Source: Methylococcales bacterium (GTDB taxonomy: Bacteria; Pseudomonadota; Gammaproteobacteria; Methylococcales; Methylomonadaceae). From it: a stretch of 64,000 nt of DNA. The DNA lies in the NCBI GenBank assembly GCA_026399015.1, contig JAPLRS010000040.1, positions 1 through 64,000 of the forward strand, given 5' to 3'. Positions 11,190-20,524 of the stretch are shown piece after piece; the first letter of the stretch is position 1; each line of letters opens with the position of its first letter. Below the pieces are notes generated by a model. The model was not told where the DNA came from. It did no database searches and saw only the letters and a list, made by a program, of their open reading frames with translations. A program made the translations under genes and the position numbers.

Positions 11190-11978
11190 ATGCTTACTTT
11201 CCCCCAAATTGATCCTGTCGCATTAACCTTAGGTCCTGTTAAAGTTCATTGGTATGGTTTAATGTATTTAATAGGCTTTGCCGCTGTGTATTTTTTAGGA
11301 CAAAAAAGAGCTCAAGTCCCTTGGTCTGTTATTAAACCTGAAGCGATAGAAGATCTTGTTACTTATGGGGCTATGGGGGTTATTTTAGGTGGGAGAATTG
11401 GTTATATTTTATTTTATAATTTTTCAGAGTTTTTAAACGATCCTATTATTCTGCTTAAAATTTGGCAAGGCGGTATGTCATTTCATGGAGGCATGTTGGG
11501 TGTGTTTATAGCGATGTGGTTATTTGCAAAGAAACAGCAATGTTCAATGTTTCAATTAACTGACATTATTGCACCTTTGGCTCCAATAGGATTAGGGGCA
11601 GGGCGTATAGGTAACTTTATTAATTCAGAATTATGGGGAAGATCAACAGATGTGCCATGGGCTATGGTATTTCCTAATGGTGGCCCACTTGCGCGTCATC
11701 CATCTCAATTGTATGAGGCTTTTTTAGAAGGCTTCGTATTATTTACAATCCTATGGATTTATTCAAATAAACCACGTCCAACTATGACATTAACAGGCAT
11801 GGCATTGTTTTTTTATGGTTGTTTCCGATTCTTTATTGAGTTTTATAGAATGCCAGATGCACATTTAGGGTTTGTAGCATTAAATTGGGTCACAATGGGT
11901 CAAATACTTTCCACACCAATGATTGTTATTGGCGCTGGTTTAGTGTACTGGGCTCGTAAAAATGAAATTGTTAGATAA
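11190..11978 (+). CDS. lgt: Prolipoprotein diacylglyceryl transferase
   Basis: 262 residues, multi-spanning inner-membrane protein. Lgt transfers diacylglycerol from phosphatidylglycerol to the lipobox cysteine of prolipoproteins, the first step of lipoprotein maturation. Conserved motifs seen are HWYGLMYLIGF, GGRIGYILFYN, GGMSFHGGMLG, the signature GAGRIGNFINSELWGR, and HPSQLYEAFLEG. Substrates in this window would include GspD and the GH3 glucosidase. It is followed after 9 nt by thyA, the lgt-thyA order known from enterics. Confidence 0.97.
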   Translation: MLTFPQIDPVALTLGPVKVHWYGLMYLIGFAAVYFLGQKRAQVPWSVIKPEAIEDLVTYGAMGVILGGRIGYILFYNFSEFLNDPIILLKIWQGGMSFHGGMLGVFIAMWLFAKKQQCSMFQLTDIIAPLAPIGLGAGRIGNFINSELWGRSTDVPWAMVFPNGGPLARHPSQLYEAFLEGFVLFTILWIYSNKPRPTMTLTGMALFFYGCFRFFIEFYRMPDAHLGFVALNWVTMGQILSTPMIVIGAGLVYWARKNEIVR

Positions 11979-11987
11979 AAATAAAGC

Positions 11988-12821
11988 ATGCAGCAATATT
12001 TAGATTTATTAGAAAGAATTCGTACCGAAGGCGCATTAAAAGGTGATAGAACAGGTAGTGGCACATTATCTATTTTTGGTCATCAAATGCGCTTTAATCT
12101 GGCTGAAGGGTTTCCATTAGTCACTACTAAAAAAATTCATTTAAAATCCATTATTCATGAATTATTATGGTTCTTAAAAGGTGAAACTAGTTTAGCTTAC
12201 CTGCATGAAAACCAAGTTAATATTTGGAATGAATGGGCTGATGATCAGGGTGAGTTAGGCCCTGTTTATGGACATCAATGGCGATCTTGGCCTACAGCAG
12301 ATGGACATAAAATAGATCAAATACAGCAAATCATTGATCAACTTAAAAAGACACCTCATAGTCGTAGAATTATAGTGTCTGCTTGGAATGTAGCTGATTT
12401 ACCAGATGAAACAATTAGCCCACAAGCTAATGTTAAGTTAGGAAAAATGGCTTTAGCGCCTTGTCATGCTTTTTTTCAGTTTTATGCGGCAGATGGAAAG
12501 TTATCTTGTCAGCTCTATCAGCGTAGCTGTGACACGTTTTTAGGTTTACCATTCAATATTGCGAGTTATGCATTATTGACGCATATAGTCGCTCAGCAGA
12601 GCGATTTGGCTGTAGGGGATTTTATTTGGACTGGAGGTGATGTTCATTTGTATCTTAACCATCAAGAACAAGCTGATTTACAATTAAATCGAAAACCTTA
12701 TGCTTTACCAACTTTAAAAATAGTTGATAAACCCGAATCTATCTTTGCTTATAAATACGAGGATTTTGTCATTGAAAATTATCAGGCTCATGCGCATATA
12801 AAAGCCCCTATATCTATCTAG
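11988..12821 (+). CDS. thyA: Thymidylate synthase
   Basis: 277 residues (E. coli 264). ThyA converts dUMP and methylene-tetrahydrofolate to dTMP and dihydrofolate. It starts [15 protein letters not shown] and has [17 protein letters not shown], the catalytic cysteine in [11 protein letters not shown], and [20 protein letters not shown] for substrate binding. A modest insertion lies in the middle (around [16 protein letters not shown]) compared with the shortest forms. It is probably co-transcribed with lgt. Confidence 0.97.
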   Translation: MQQYLDLLERIRTEGALKGDRTGSGTLSIFGHQMRFNLAEGFPLVTTKKIHLKSIIHELLWFLKGETSLAYLHENQVNIWNEWADDQGELGPVYGHQWRSWPTADGHKIDQIQQIIDQLKKTPHSRRIIVSAWNVADLPDETISPQANVKLGKMALAPCHAFFQFYAADGKLSCQLYQRSCDTFLGLPFNIASYALLTHIVAQQSDLAVGDFIWTGGDVHLYLNHQEQADLQLNRKPYALPTLKIVDKPESIFAYKYEDFVIENYQAHAHIKAPISI

Positions 12822-12942
12822 TTTAGTAAATTTAAAAGTACGTTAGCGGGCTTCTAGTCTTAAAAACGCTTTCACAAGATATAAGTTCAGTCTATTAAAA
12901 TAACTGAAAAATCAATAATTTATCTATAAGAGCCTAATTAAT

Positions 12943-13557
12943 ATGAATGTAATACATAAAGCCCACCCTTGGCATGGTATCAATCCAGGGGAAAATGCAC
13001 CCACCATCGTAACAGCATTTATTGAAATTGTACCTTCTGATACTGTTAAGTATGAAATTGATAAAGACAGTGGTTATCTTAAAATAGATAGACCGCAAAA
13101 ATTTTCAAATATGATTCCTACTTTGTATGGATTTATTCCCCAAACATATTGTGCAGAAAAAACGGCTGAATACGCTTCATTAATGTCGGGAAAAAATGTA
13201 CCTAAAGGTGATGGAGATCCTTTAGATATATGTGTGTTAAGTGAACGTAGTGTAACGCATGGTGATATTTTGCTACAGGCTATACCTATTGGCGGTTTTC
13301 GCTTATTAGATGGTGGTGAAGCCGATGATAAAATTATTGCTGTAATGAAAGGTGATGAGTTTTATCGACAATGGAATGATTTATCTGATTGTCCAGATTC
13401 TTATATCAATCGTCTTAAGCATTATTTCTTAACGTATAAACATTTACCAAGTGAGCCTAATATTTGTGAAATTACGGATGTATATGGTCGAGAAGAAGCT
13501 CATGAAGTTATCAAACGTTCAATGGAAGATTATCAACATCATTTTGGGTGTAAATAA
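12943..13557 (+). CDS. ppa: Inorganic pyrophosphatase (family I-like)
   Basis: 204 residues. It hydrolyses pyrophosphate to phosphate with Mg2+ and so pulls biosynthetic reactions forward. The family I signature appears as DGDPLDICVL (about residues 91-100), with further metal ligands in GGEADDKIIAV and the YGFIPQTYC stretch. It resembles the longer family I subgroup rather than the ~175-residue E. coli type. Its TAA abuts the stop of the convergent GGDEF-EAL gene with no gap. Confidence 0.9.
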   Translation: MNVIHKAHPWHGINPGENAPTIVTAFIEIVPSDTVKYEIDKDSGYLKIDRPQKFSNMIPTLYGFIPQTYCAEKTAEYASLMSGKNVPKGDGDPLDICVLSERSVTHGDILLQAIPIGGFRLLDGGEADDKIIAVMKGDEFYRQWNDLSDCPDSYINRLKHYFLTYKHLPSEPNICEITDVYGREEAHEVIKRSMEDYQHHFGCK

Positions 13558-16338
13558 TTAAGATTTGATAGAATTATACAGCTCTAAAAACGTTTCAAAT
13601 TCTTCAATAGGTAACGGTTTGCTGTATAAGTAACCTTGGCAAAGATGACAACCTAGTTTTTCTAGTAAAAGGCGTTGAGTTTCTGTTTCAACGCCTTCTG
13701 CGATAACATCCATGCCGATGTTTTTAGCCATAGAAATAATAGCTTGCACAATAATGGCATCATCAGATCCAGTTAAAATGTCATGCACAAAACTTTGATC
13801 AATTTTTATCTGATCAAAAGGAAGTTTTCTAAGGCTAGACAAGGAAGAATAGCCAGTGCCAAAGTCATCCATAGAAAAACGAACTCCCATAGCTCTTAAG
13901 GCGTGCATTTTATTAATCGTGTCGTTGATGTCATTAATAACGAGGCTTTCAGTCAGCTCAAGTTTTAGTAAATTAGGATTAATAGGAATACGTTGTAATA
14001 GTGCTTCAATATTTTCAACAAAGTCCGGTTGGCGGAATTGCAAAACACTAATATTAACAGCTAATTGTATTTCTTTAGGTTCAGCTTGCGTTTCCCATTG
14101 TCTGATTTGTTGACAGGCCTTTTCAAGAACCCATTGTCCAATATCAATAATGAGTCCGGTTTCTTCTGATAGAGGAATAAAATCTAAGGGTGAAATCAGT
14201 CCTTGTTCAGGGTGTTTCCATCTAATTAATACTTCGGCTTGGTTAATTTTTTGGTTATAAATCACTTGGGGTTGGAAATATAAACAAAACTGTTCTTCTG
14301 CAATAGCAATATGCAAGTCGTTTTCAAGCGCCACTCGAGCATTAATATTAGTTTGCATATTTGGATCAAAAAAACATAAGGTATTGCGCCCACTTGTTTT
14401 TGCTTGGTACATGGCTATATCAGCTTGTTTTAATAATTCATCAGAAGAATACTCAGTACCTTTAAAGAGTGTAATACCAATGCTAGGGGTGGTTCTGTAG
14501 GTATGGGTTTTTAAAATATAGAGTTGAGAGAGTGTATGAAGAATTTTTTGGCTAATGAGATTAGCTTGTCTTAAAGCGTCTAATTCATCGATATTTAAAT
14601 CTTCCAATAAGACAATAAACTCATCACCGCCTATGCGCGCTTTTGTATCACTTTCACGTAAGCAATCTTCTAGGCGTCTAGCAACCTGTACTAAAAGCAC
14701 ATCACCCATATCATGACCTAAGGTGTCATTAAGGGTTTTAAAATTATCCAAATCAATAAAAATAATGGCGCCGATTAGTTTATTTCGTTGGCTAGCAATT
14801 AGGGCTGTGTTAACGCGATCTAGTAAAAGACGACGATTCGCTAAACCAGTCAGAGCATCATAAAAAGCGAGGCGCTCAATTTCTTCCCTAGCATTCATAT
14901 TAGAAGTTATATCAATCATGGTAGACACATAATTTGTTACCACTCCTGTATTATTTTTAACTGCCTTAATGGTGATAAATGCCGGATAGAGGTGACCATT
15001 TTTGTGGGTATTCCATATTTCACCTTCCCAATGATCCATATCCATGATGGTTTTCCATAGTGATTTATAGAAATTTGCATCATGTTTAATTGATTTTAGA
15101 ATATTAGGAGATTTGCCAATTACTTCAGCTTCTGTATAACCAGTAATAAGGCAAAATGTGGGGTTGACGCTTAAAATAACTTTATTTTTGTCAGTAACTA
15201 TCATGCCTTCTTGTGAGTTAAAGACAGTAGCTGCAATACTGAGTTTTTGTTCGGATTCAATCCGCTCAGTAATATCATGTGGAATAACAAAAAAACGTGA
15301 CTTGTTAGGATCTGCAGCCGTTTTATAAGAGATAGAAAGTTCATACCAGCCACTTCCGTAATAAGGATTAATTTGAACGACATAACCCCTGGAGATACCT
15401 ATTTGTTTAGCATCTTTTAACGCATTTTCAAAAACGGCCAACGACTCTGGTAATAAAATCTCATTAAAAACATGTGATATTAAATAGTTAGTATTTAAAT
15501 TCAATTGATTTTGATTATTACACCAAATATTTAAAATAACGCCTTGTCTATCTAGTTCAAAAAGAAAATCTGGAATAGCTTGAAGGGTAAGACTTAAATT
15601 ATCATTTAGTATTCGTACTTCCTGATCTTGTTTAAGAAGAATGGCGGAGGTTGTATTAAGTGCCTCAATGAGTCTTTGTAATTCAGTCACTGAAGAAGTC
15701 TGGTTTAAGGTTTTACCAAAGTTGCTTGGTAATTTTTTAGCAAAATCAGTTGCACGTTTAATTTGGCGGAGTGGATTTCTTAAAGAAATAAGTAAAACCA
15801 CACTCGATAATACTAGAGATAGTAATGAGATAAGCAGGGTTCGGTAATGAATTTGAGCTTGAGTAGCAAGAATGTGATCTAAAGTTATCCGAGTGCGTAC
15901 CCAGCCTAACTGACTATCTCCAATAGTAACGGGAAGCCAAGTAGTAATATGATTGTTTTCAATGACAGAATATCGTGATGTTGGTAATAATGGAGCCACT
16001 CCAAAATGGGTTAATTTCCAGTTATTATTTGTGCTGTCTTGTGTTGCCTCGATAATCGCTTTACCGTTTTTAGTGAGTACCAATAAACTATCTAAATGCG
16101 GAAAATTGATAAATTGATTGATAGTTTGATCAATATTCGCATAATCCTTAATAACAAAATAAGGAGCTAGACTGGTTGCCAGACCATTAGTGATTAAATA
16201 AGCCTCTTTATAAGTAGATTGTCTTGCTGCGTCACTTTGTTCAGTCGCAATATAGCTGCCTAGCGCCAGAACTGAAATAACTGAGCCAATACTGCCTGTA
16301 ATAGCAAGGCGTAAAAAAAGACTTTTGGGGCGTAACAC
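13558..16338 (-). CDS. PAS-GGDEF-EAL membrane protein (cyclic-di-GMP turnover)
   Basis: 926 residues. A membrane segment (about 10-30), a periplasmic sensor region (about 30-165), a second membrane segment (about 168-187) and a HAMP-like linker precede two PAS-type domains (about 245-480). A GGDEF domain (about 490-655) has an intact GGDEF and the RxxD inhibitory site (RESD) five residues before it. The EAL domain (about 670-915) has EVL in place of EAL but keeps the acidic and metal-binding motifs ELTES, DDFGTGYSS, IKID, AEGVET and CQGY. Both halves look catalytically intact, so it could make or degrade cyclic-di-GMP. It is 8 nt behind a PhnD-like binding protein, a likely ligand-sensing partner (inference). 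Confidence 0.93.
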   Translation of the reverse strand: MLRPKSLFLRLAITGSIGSVISVLALGSYIATEQSDAARQSTYKEAYLITNGLATSLAPYFVIKDYANIDQTINQFINFPHLDSLLVLTKNGKAIIEATQDSTNNNWKLTHFGVAPLLPTSRYSVIENNHITTWLPVTIGDSQLGWVRTRITLDHILATQAQIHYRTLLISLLSLVLSSVVLLISLRNPLRQIKRATDFAKKLPSNFGKTLNQTSSVTELQRLIEALNTTSAILLKQDQEVRILNDNLSLTLQAIPDFLFELDRQGVILNIWCNNQNQLNLNTNYLISHVFNEILLPESLAVFENALKDAKQIGISRGYVVQINPYYGSGWYELSISYKTAADPNKSRFFVIPHDITERIESEQKLSIAATVFNSQEGMIVTDKNKVILSVNPTFCLITGYTEAEVIGKSPNILKSIKHDANFYKSLWKTIMDMDHWEGEIWNTHKNGHLYPAFITIKAVKNNTGVVTNYVSTMIDITSNMNAREEIERLAFYDALTGLANRRLLLDRVNTALIASQRNKLIGAIIFIDLDNFKTLNDTLGHDMGDVLLVQVARRLEDCLRESDTKARIGGDEFIVLLEDLNIDELDALRQANLISQKILHTLSQLYILKTHTYRTTPSIGITLFKGTEYSSDELLKQADIAMYQAKTSGRNTLCFFDPNMQTNINARVALENDLHIAIAEEQFCLYFQPQVIYNQKINQAEVLIRWKHPEQGLISPLDFIPLSEETGLIIDIGQWVLEKACQQIRQWETQAEPKEIQLAVNISVLQFRQPDFVENIEALLQRIPINPNLLKLELTESLVINDINDTINKMHALRAMGVRFSMDDFGTGYSSLSSLRKLPFDQIKIDQSFVHDILTGSDDAIIVQAIISMAKNIGMDVIAEGVETETQRLLLEKLGCHLCQGYLYSKPLPIEEFETFLELYNSIKS

Positions 16339-16346
16339 TAGCTAAA

Positions 16347-17180
16347 CTATTTAGAAAGTTTTTCGAGTTTTAGTTTTTCAATCAGTTGGTAATCTTTTGC
16401 ATAATTAGCGATGACGGGTTTTGACATTTGAATGCCTTTAAAAACTTCTTTATTTTCAGATGCATTAGCTAAACTAATCAGAGTTGTGCTTATTTGCTCA
16501 CGTATTTTTTTAGAAACTCTTGGATGAGCCGCTAAAGGATGTGGTGCGTATTTGGGGGTGATATATAAAACACGCAATTGGTCTTGGATATCCAGCGGTT
16601 CTTTTTCAAAGGTATTATTAATGCCACCGCCAGCAGCAACTTCACCTAATGCGACTGTACGGTATACATTACTGTGTGTATTAGCGAACAGCGGGGTAAT
16701 AGGTATTTTTTGTTTAGATAATAAAGATCTAATCAATAATGAGGCAGCAAAGGCATTCGGTGCAGGAAAAGCGACGCTTTGATTTTTAAGTTCAGTGATT
16801 GACTTAATTGGACTGTCTTTTTTAACAACCAACATGCCTTCTAAGAGATTAGCAGAATCACGAACTAAAGGCATGTAGCCTTGGCTGTGTTTTGCTAAGG
16901 TCATGTGGTAAGGATTCATATAGGCTAAATCAGCTAAGCCGTTTTCTAAGTCCTTTTCAAAATCAGGGATACTAGCAGGAACAACTAATTCAAATTTTAA
17001 ACCCGTAGTTGCCGTTAATTTTTCTAATATTGGTGTCCACGCATTATAAGTTTGTAATGGTGAAAGCTGTGGGACTATATAAACCCGATAAGGTGGTTTT
17101 TCTGTCGATTCTGCAACACATAATCCAACAGTTAATACATAAGCTACAAAAATAGCGATTAGTGTTTTAAATTTGCACAT
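16347..17180 (-). CDS. PhnD-like periplasmic substrate-binding protein
   Basis: 277 residues with a Sec signal peptide (about 1-23, cut near CVAES). The mature part has the PhnD/phosphonate-type fold motifs: YIVPQLSPLQTYNAWTPILEKL, LADLAYMNPYHMTL, MLVVKKDSPIKSITELKNQSVAFP and AAGGGINNTFEK. ABC permease and ATPase genes are absent, so it is probably not a transporter subunit. It is placed 8 nt before the PAS-GGDEF-EAL gene and has an AGGAG site before its ATG. A soluble sensor feeding the neighbouring cyclic-di-GMP protein is inferred; the ligand is unknown. Confidence 0.85.
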   Translation of the reverse strand: MCKFKTLIAIFVAYVLTVGLCVAESTEKPPYRVYIVPQLSPLQTYNAWTPILEKLTATTGLKFELVVPASIPDFEKDLENGLADLAYMNPYHMTLAKHSQGYMPLVRDSANLLEGMLVVKKDSPIKSITELKNQSVAFPAPNAFAASLLIRSLLSKQKIPITPLFANTHSNVYRTVALGEVAAGGGINNTFEKEPLDIQDQLRVLYITPKYAPHPLAAHPRVSKKIREQISTTLISLANASENKEVFKGIQMSKPVIANYAKDYQLIEKLKLEKLSK

Positions 17181-17224
17181 AACAGACTCCTATTTAACAG
17201 AGTGATTAAGGAGATTAATTAAAT

Positions 17225-19042
17225 TTAATGTCCTTGTGGGTTTCTTTGACCATACTGATACTTAAATTTACGTTTTAATAAGCCGGCTGGATCATCAGGA
17301 ATACGTTTTAGCCATTGCTCATTCGCTTGTTGTTGCTCGGTTGTGGGCTGTTCCTGAGATTCGACTGCTTGAGCCTCGTTTTTATCTTTTTCGTCATCAG
17401 ATTTATCGGCCTTTTTTTCATCGGCTTGTTTAGCCTTTGCTTCTTCTGCTTTTTTCTCTTGCTCTTGTTTTTCTTGGGCTTCTTTTTCTTGTTGCTCTTT
17501 ATTTTCAGCAGAATTTTGTTCATCAGCTTGTTGTTGCTGAGTTTTTTGTTCCTCTGATTGTTCTGGCTTTTGCTCTTCAGATTTATCCGAATTTTGCTGA
17601 TCTTGCTTATCTTTAGACTGCTCGTCTTTATTATCTTTTTGGTCTTGTTTGTCCTGCTTATCTTTATTTTTTTGCTCTTGTTCTTGTTTTTTTAATTCTT
17701 TTTCAACTAACTCTTTATTAAATTTGGCATCGGCATCTTCAGGATTTAAAGCTAAGGCTTGATCATAAGCTTTTAAGGCCTCTTTTAATTGCCCAGATTG
17801 TGCCAACGCATTGCCTTGGTTATAGGCATTGAGTTGGGTTTTAGGTTCTTTAAGGTTTTCTAAAGCCTTATCGTATTGCCCAGCTTTGTATTGTGCAGCG
17901 GCTTTCCAGTCAGGGTTATCAAATAAATTGGCAGCTTCTTCAAATTGCTTATTCTGATAAGCTTGTTGGGCTTGTTGATTTTTAGTTTGCCACAAATCTT
18001 GCCAGGTAAAAGCATAGCTATTTTTTGGTAAAGGTAATAGTAACAATAGAGCCCAACACAATAAGCCTTTTCTAAAACTTAAGGCGGCTAGAGGTAGAGC
18101 AAATGCTAATAGCCAAGGGCCTTTATCGTCCCACTGATCCAATAAGACATTTATATCTTCCTTATCATTTTGTTGTGCGGGTTGATCTAAATTAGTTAAT
18201 AGATTTTTAACATCTGCATCGTTGGCGGTTATTGTTTGATAACGACCTTTACCGATTTCCGCTAATTTGGCTAATTCATCAGTCTTTAATTTAGGGATAA
18301 TAATGCTACCTTGTTGATCTTTTAAAAAGCCACCTTCCGTTAAGGCAATTGGCGCACCATCTATAGTCCCAACACCTAATACAGATAGGCTGTAAGTATC
18401 TAAACGTTCAGCTGCGTTCAAACCATCTTCATTAACTTGATCGGTTAATAATAATATTTGGCCTTTTTGCAACCCTGCTTGTTTAAATAAATCTACGGCT
18501 TTTTTTAAGGCTAGTTCAGTATTATTACCATCCGTTGGCATAATGTCAGAAGTTAGGGCTTCTAATTGGCTTTCTATGGTTTCAGCATCGTCAGTAAGAG
18601 GCGTTACTGTAAAGGCATCACCGGCATAAACTAATAAAGCCGTTTGCCCGTCTTTACGCTGAGCCAAGATGTCTGAAATTTTGTAGCGAGCTCTAATTAA
18701 ACGGCTGGGTTTAACATCTTCGGCATTCATAGTACGTGATAAATTTAGCGCAATGACTAAGGCCGAATCATTTCTAAAAGCTGGTGATGGCAAACGATCC
18801 CAAGTGGGACCAGCGATGGCTATAATTGTTAATAAAGCCGCTAATGCACCTGCTGTTAAGGGCCAGCGACTTTGGCTAGCGGCTTTTTCTTGTAATAAAT
18901 AAGGCAGTAAGTCAGCATCACAAACACTAGTCCAATTACCGCGACTTAATTTGTTTTTTAATAAGAAGAATACAATACCTATATAAGGTAATAAGGCTAA
19001 TAGCCAGAACGGCCGGATAAAGTGAAAATCGGCTAGATTCAT
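17225..19042 (-). CDS. BatB/BatC-type VWA-TPR membrane protein
   Basis: 605 residues from the ATG at 19042, which overlaps the batA stop as ATGA; longer readings to 19105 run through batA. Domains: two N-terminal membrane segments, a von Willebrand factor A domain (about 70-285), membrane segments around 315-345, TPR repeats (about 355-440: YNQGNALAQSGQLKEALKAY), then a Lys/Gln/Glu/Asp-rich low-complexity tail (about 445-575). The VWA metal site reads NLSRTM where the family usually has DLSRSM, so the first Asp is replaced by Asn and metal binding may be weakened. Bat proteins assemble at the inner membrane with MoxR ATPases; the substrates are unknown. The antisense of the tail gives a hydrophobic shadow frame that is not a gene. 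Confidence 0.9.
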   Translation of the reverse strand: MNLADFHFIRPFWLLALLPYIGIVFFLLKNKLSRGNWTSVCDADLLPYLLQEKAASQSRWPLTAGALAALLTIIAIAGPTWDRLPSPAFRNDSALVIALNLSRTMNAEDVKPSRLIRARYKISDILAQRKDGQTALLVYAGDAFTVTPLTDDAETIESQLEALTSDIMPTDGNNTELALKKAVDLFKQAGLQKGQILLLTDQVNEDGLNAAERLDTYSLSVLGVGTIDGAPIALTEGGFLKDQQGSIIIPKLKTDELAKLAEIGKGRYQTITANDADVKNLLTNLDQPAQQNDKEDINVLLDQWDDKGPWLLAFALPLAALSFRKGLLCWALLLLLPLPKNSYAFTWQDLWQTKNQQAQQAYQNKQFEEAANLFDNPDWKAAAQYKAGQYDKALENLKEPKTQLNAYNQGNALAQSGQLKEALKAYDQALALNPEDADAKFNKELVEKELKKQEQEQKNKDKQDKQDQKDNKDEQSKDKQDQQNSDKSEEQKPEQSEEQKTQQQQADEQNSAENKEQQEKEAQEKQEQEKKAEEAKAKQADEKKADKSDDEKDKNEAQAVESQEQPTTEQQQANEQWLKRIPDDPAGLLKRKFKYQYGQRNPQGH

Positions 19043-20019
19043 GACAACCTCACACGCGTCGCGCAAATAAAACTCACTAATACTAAAGCCAGACCTAAAG
19101 GCCAAGGATACAATTCAGTATGCGGTCTAAAGTATTGTTTATCTTTTTCTACGGGTTCTAGTTGATCCAATAACATATAAATATTGTTTAATTCATCTGA
19201 GTTTCTGGCTCTAAAGTATTTACCACCAGTACTTTCTGCTACTTTAACTAAGGTGTTCTCATCTAAATCGCGAGATGGATTAACCTTTCTGTTTCCAAAA
19301 AAACTACGCACAATCATTTCATCTGCGCCAACACCAATAGTATAAATTTTTAAATGATTATCTTTTGCCAATTCAGCCGCTTTTATAGGTGTTACTTCTC
19401 CTGCGGTATTGGCTCCATCAGTAAGTAAGATTAATACACGGCTATCGGTAGGTTGATTTTTAAGGCGTTTAACCGCTAAACCAATTGCATCTCCAATAGC
19501 TGTATTTTCACCTGCTAAACCAATAGCTGATTCGTTGAGTAAGGTTTGGACGGTTTTGCGGTCAAACGTTAATGGGGTTTGTAAATAAGCTTTAGTACCA
19601 AATAAAACTAGGCCTAATCGGTCACCTACACGACGATTAATAAAATCAGTGGCTACCGCTTTAATCGCTGTTAGCCTATCGACAGGTTGTTTATTAATAA
19701 AAAAATCTTGTTCTTCCATACTCGCAGATAAATCGACTGCTAGCATTAAATCTCGCCCACTCACAGCTTGCTCTATTGGATCCCCTAACCATTGCGGGCG
19801 GGCAGAAGCAATAACTAAAAGACTCCAAGCAATAATGGCTAAAAATAAAGGCCATTGCTTCGCTTGCGATACTGATTGTGAATGTCCCTCTGAAAAATCA
19901 TTTAAAAAAGGCACTTTTAAAGCAGATTCTTCAACTGTAATTTGGGCAGGAATCAGCCAACGGATCAATAAAGGAATTGGTAGGCTAAATAAGAGTAAAG
20001 GCCACTCAAAATGAATCAT
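19039..20019 (-). CDS. BatA-type VWA domain membrane protein
   Basis: 326 residues. Two N-terminal membrane segments (about 1-20 and 55-75) and one near the C-terminus flank a VWA domain with an intact MIDAS motif DLSASM (about residue 95) and downstream LLTDGANTAGEVTP. It overlaps the genes on both sides by 4 nt (ATGA), which supports translational coupling. Paired with the BatB/C protein, whose MIDAS is degenerate, it would supply the metal-binding VWA of the complex (inference). Confidence 0.92.
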   Translation of the reverse strand: MIHFEWPLLLFSLPIPLLIRWLIPAQITVEESALKVPFLNDFSEGHSQSVSQAKQWPLFLAIIAWSLLVIASARPQWLGDPIEQAVSGRDLMLAVDLSASMEEQDFFINKQPVDRLTAIKAVATDFINRRVGDRLGLVLFGTKAYLQTPLTFDRKTVQTLLNESAIGLAGENTAIGDAIGLAVKRLKNQPTDSRVLILLTDGANTAGEVTPIKAAELAKDNHLKIYTIGVGADEMIVRSFFGNRKVNPSRDLDENTLVKVAESTGGKYFRARNSDELNNIYMLLDQLEPVEKDKQYFRPHTELYPWPLGLALVLVSFICATRVRLS

Positions 20020-20507
20020 GATGTTTGGGTAGTTTTAGCGTGAGAAGATTGGGCTTTAAGCCAGGTTTCACATAATACGAGTAACTCGGCTATTTCTGCG
20101 GCACTGGGTGGTGTTTTGCGGTAAGCAGCATCCGCTAATAAACGTCCTTGTCCTTGCGTAAATGGGTTACCTGAAACAGATGTATCTAAAAATGCTAACC
20201 AAGCTAGACCCGTTAAACTAGCAACTTGGCTTCGGGGAGAAAGACTAATCGCAACCCGTCTTAATAAAGCGGAGACATCACGCAATTGTTTCTCACTTTC
20301 TTCAGGTGTGTAAAGCTTGATAAGTTGTAGATTTTTTTTAGCGGTTTTAAGGGCTGTTTTGCGGGTTACACGTTTATAAAACCAATATAAACCATAAATA
20401 AACAAAGGGATTAAAATAGCGAGTAGCCACCAACCGATGGCAGGAGGCCACCAACTGATGGTGTCAGGTAGATGAATATCTTTAAGTGGAAGTTGTTTGG
20501 GCGGCAT
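20016..20507 (-). CDS. DUF4381 membrane protein
   Basis: 163 residues. A short periplasmic N-terminus (LPDTISWWPPAIGWW) leads into one membrane helix (about 25-45), followed by a basic cytoplasmic helical domain. DUF4381 proteins regularly sit between DUF58 and BatA genes in MoxR operons, as here, and are thought to be part of the same membrane complex. No catalytic motif is visible. The ATGA overlap with batA is consistent with equimolar production. Confidence 0.85.
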   Translation of the reverse strand: MPPKQLPLKDIHLPDTISWWPPAIGWWLLAILIPLFIYGLYWFYKRVTRKTALKTAKKNLQLIKLYTPEESEKQLRDVSALLRRVAISLSPRSQVASLTGLAWLAFLDTSVSGNPFTQGQGRLLADAAYRKTPPSAAEIAELLVLCETWLKAQSSHAKTTQTS

Positions 20508-20524
20508 GAGTTAACAAGTAAAAA

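Noticed and set aside
17315-17557. Plus-strand frame with a Leu/Phe-rich product and a minus-strand frame of Lys-rich product (17308-17523)
   Set aside because: Both are out-of-frame readings of the Lys/Gln/Glu-rich tail of the BatB/C protein.
19043-19105. Longer BatB/C start inside batA
   Set aside because: The ATG at 19042 makes the ATGA overlap seen at the other junctions of this operon and starts the conserved N-terminal anchor.
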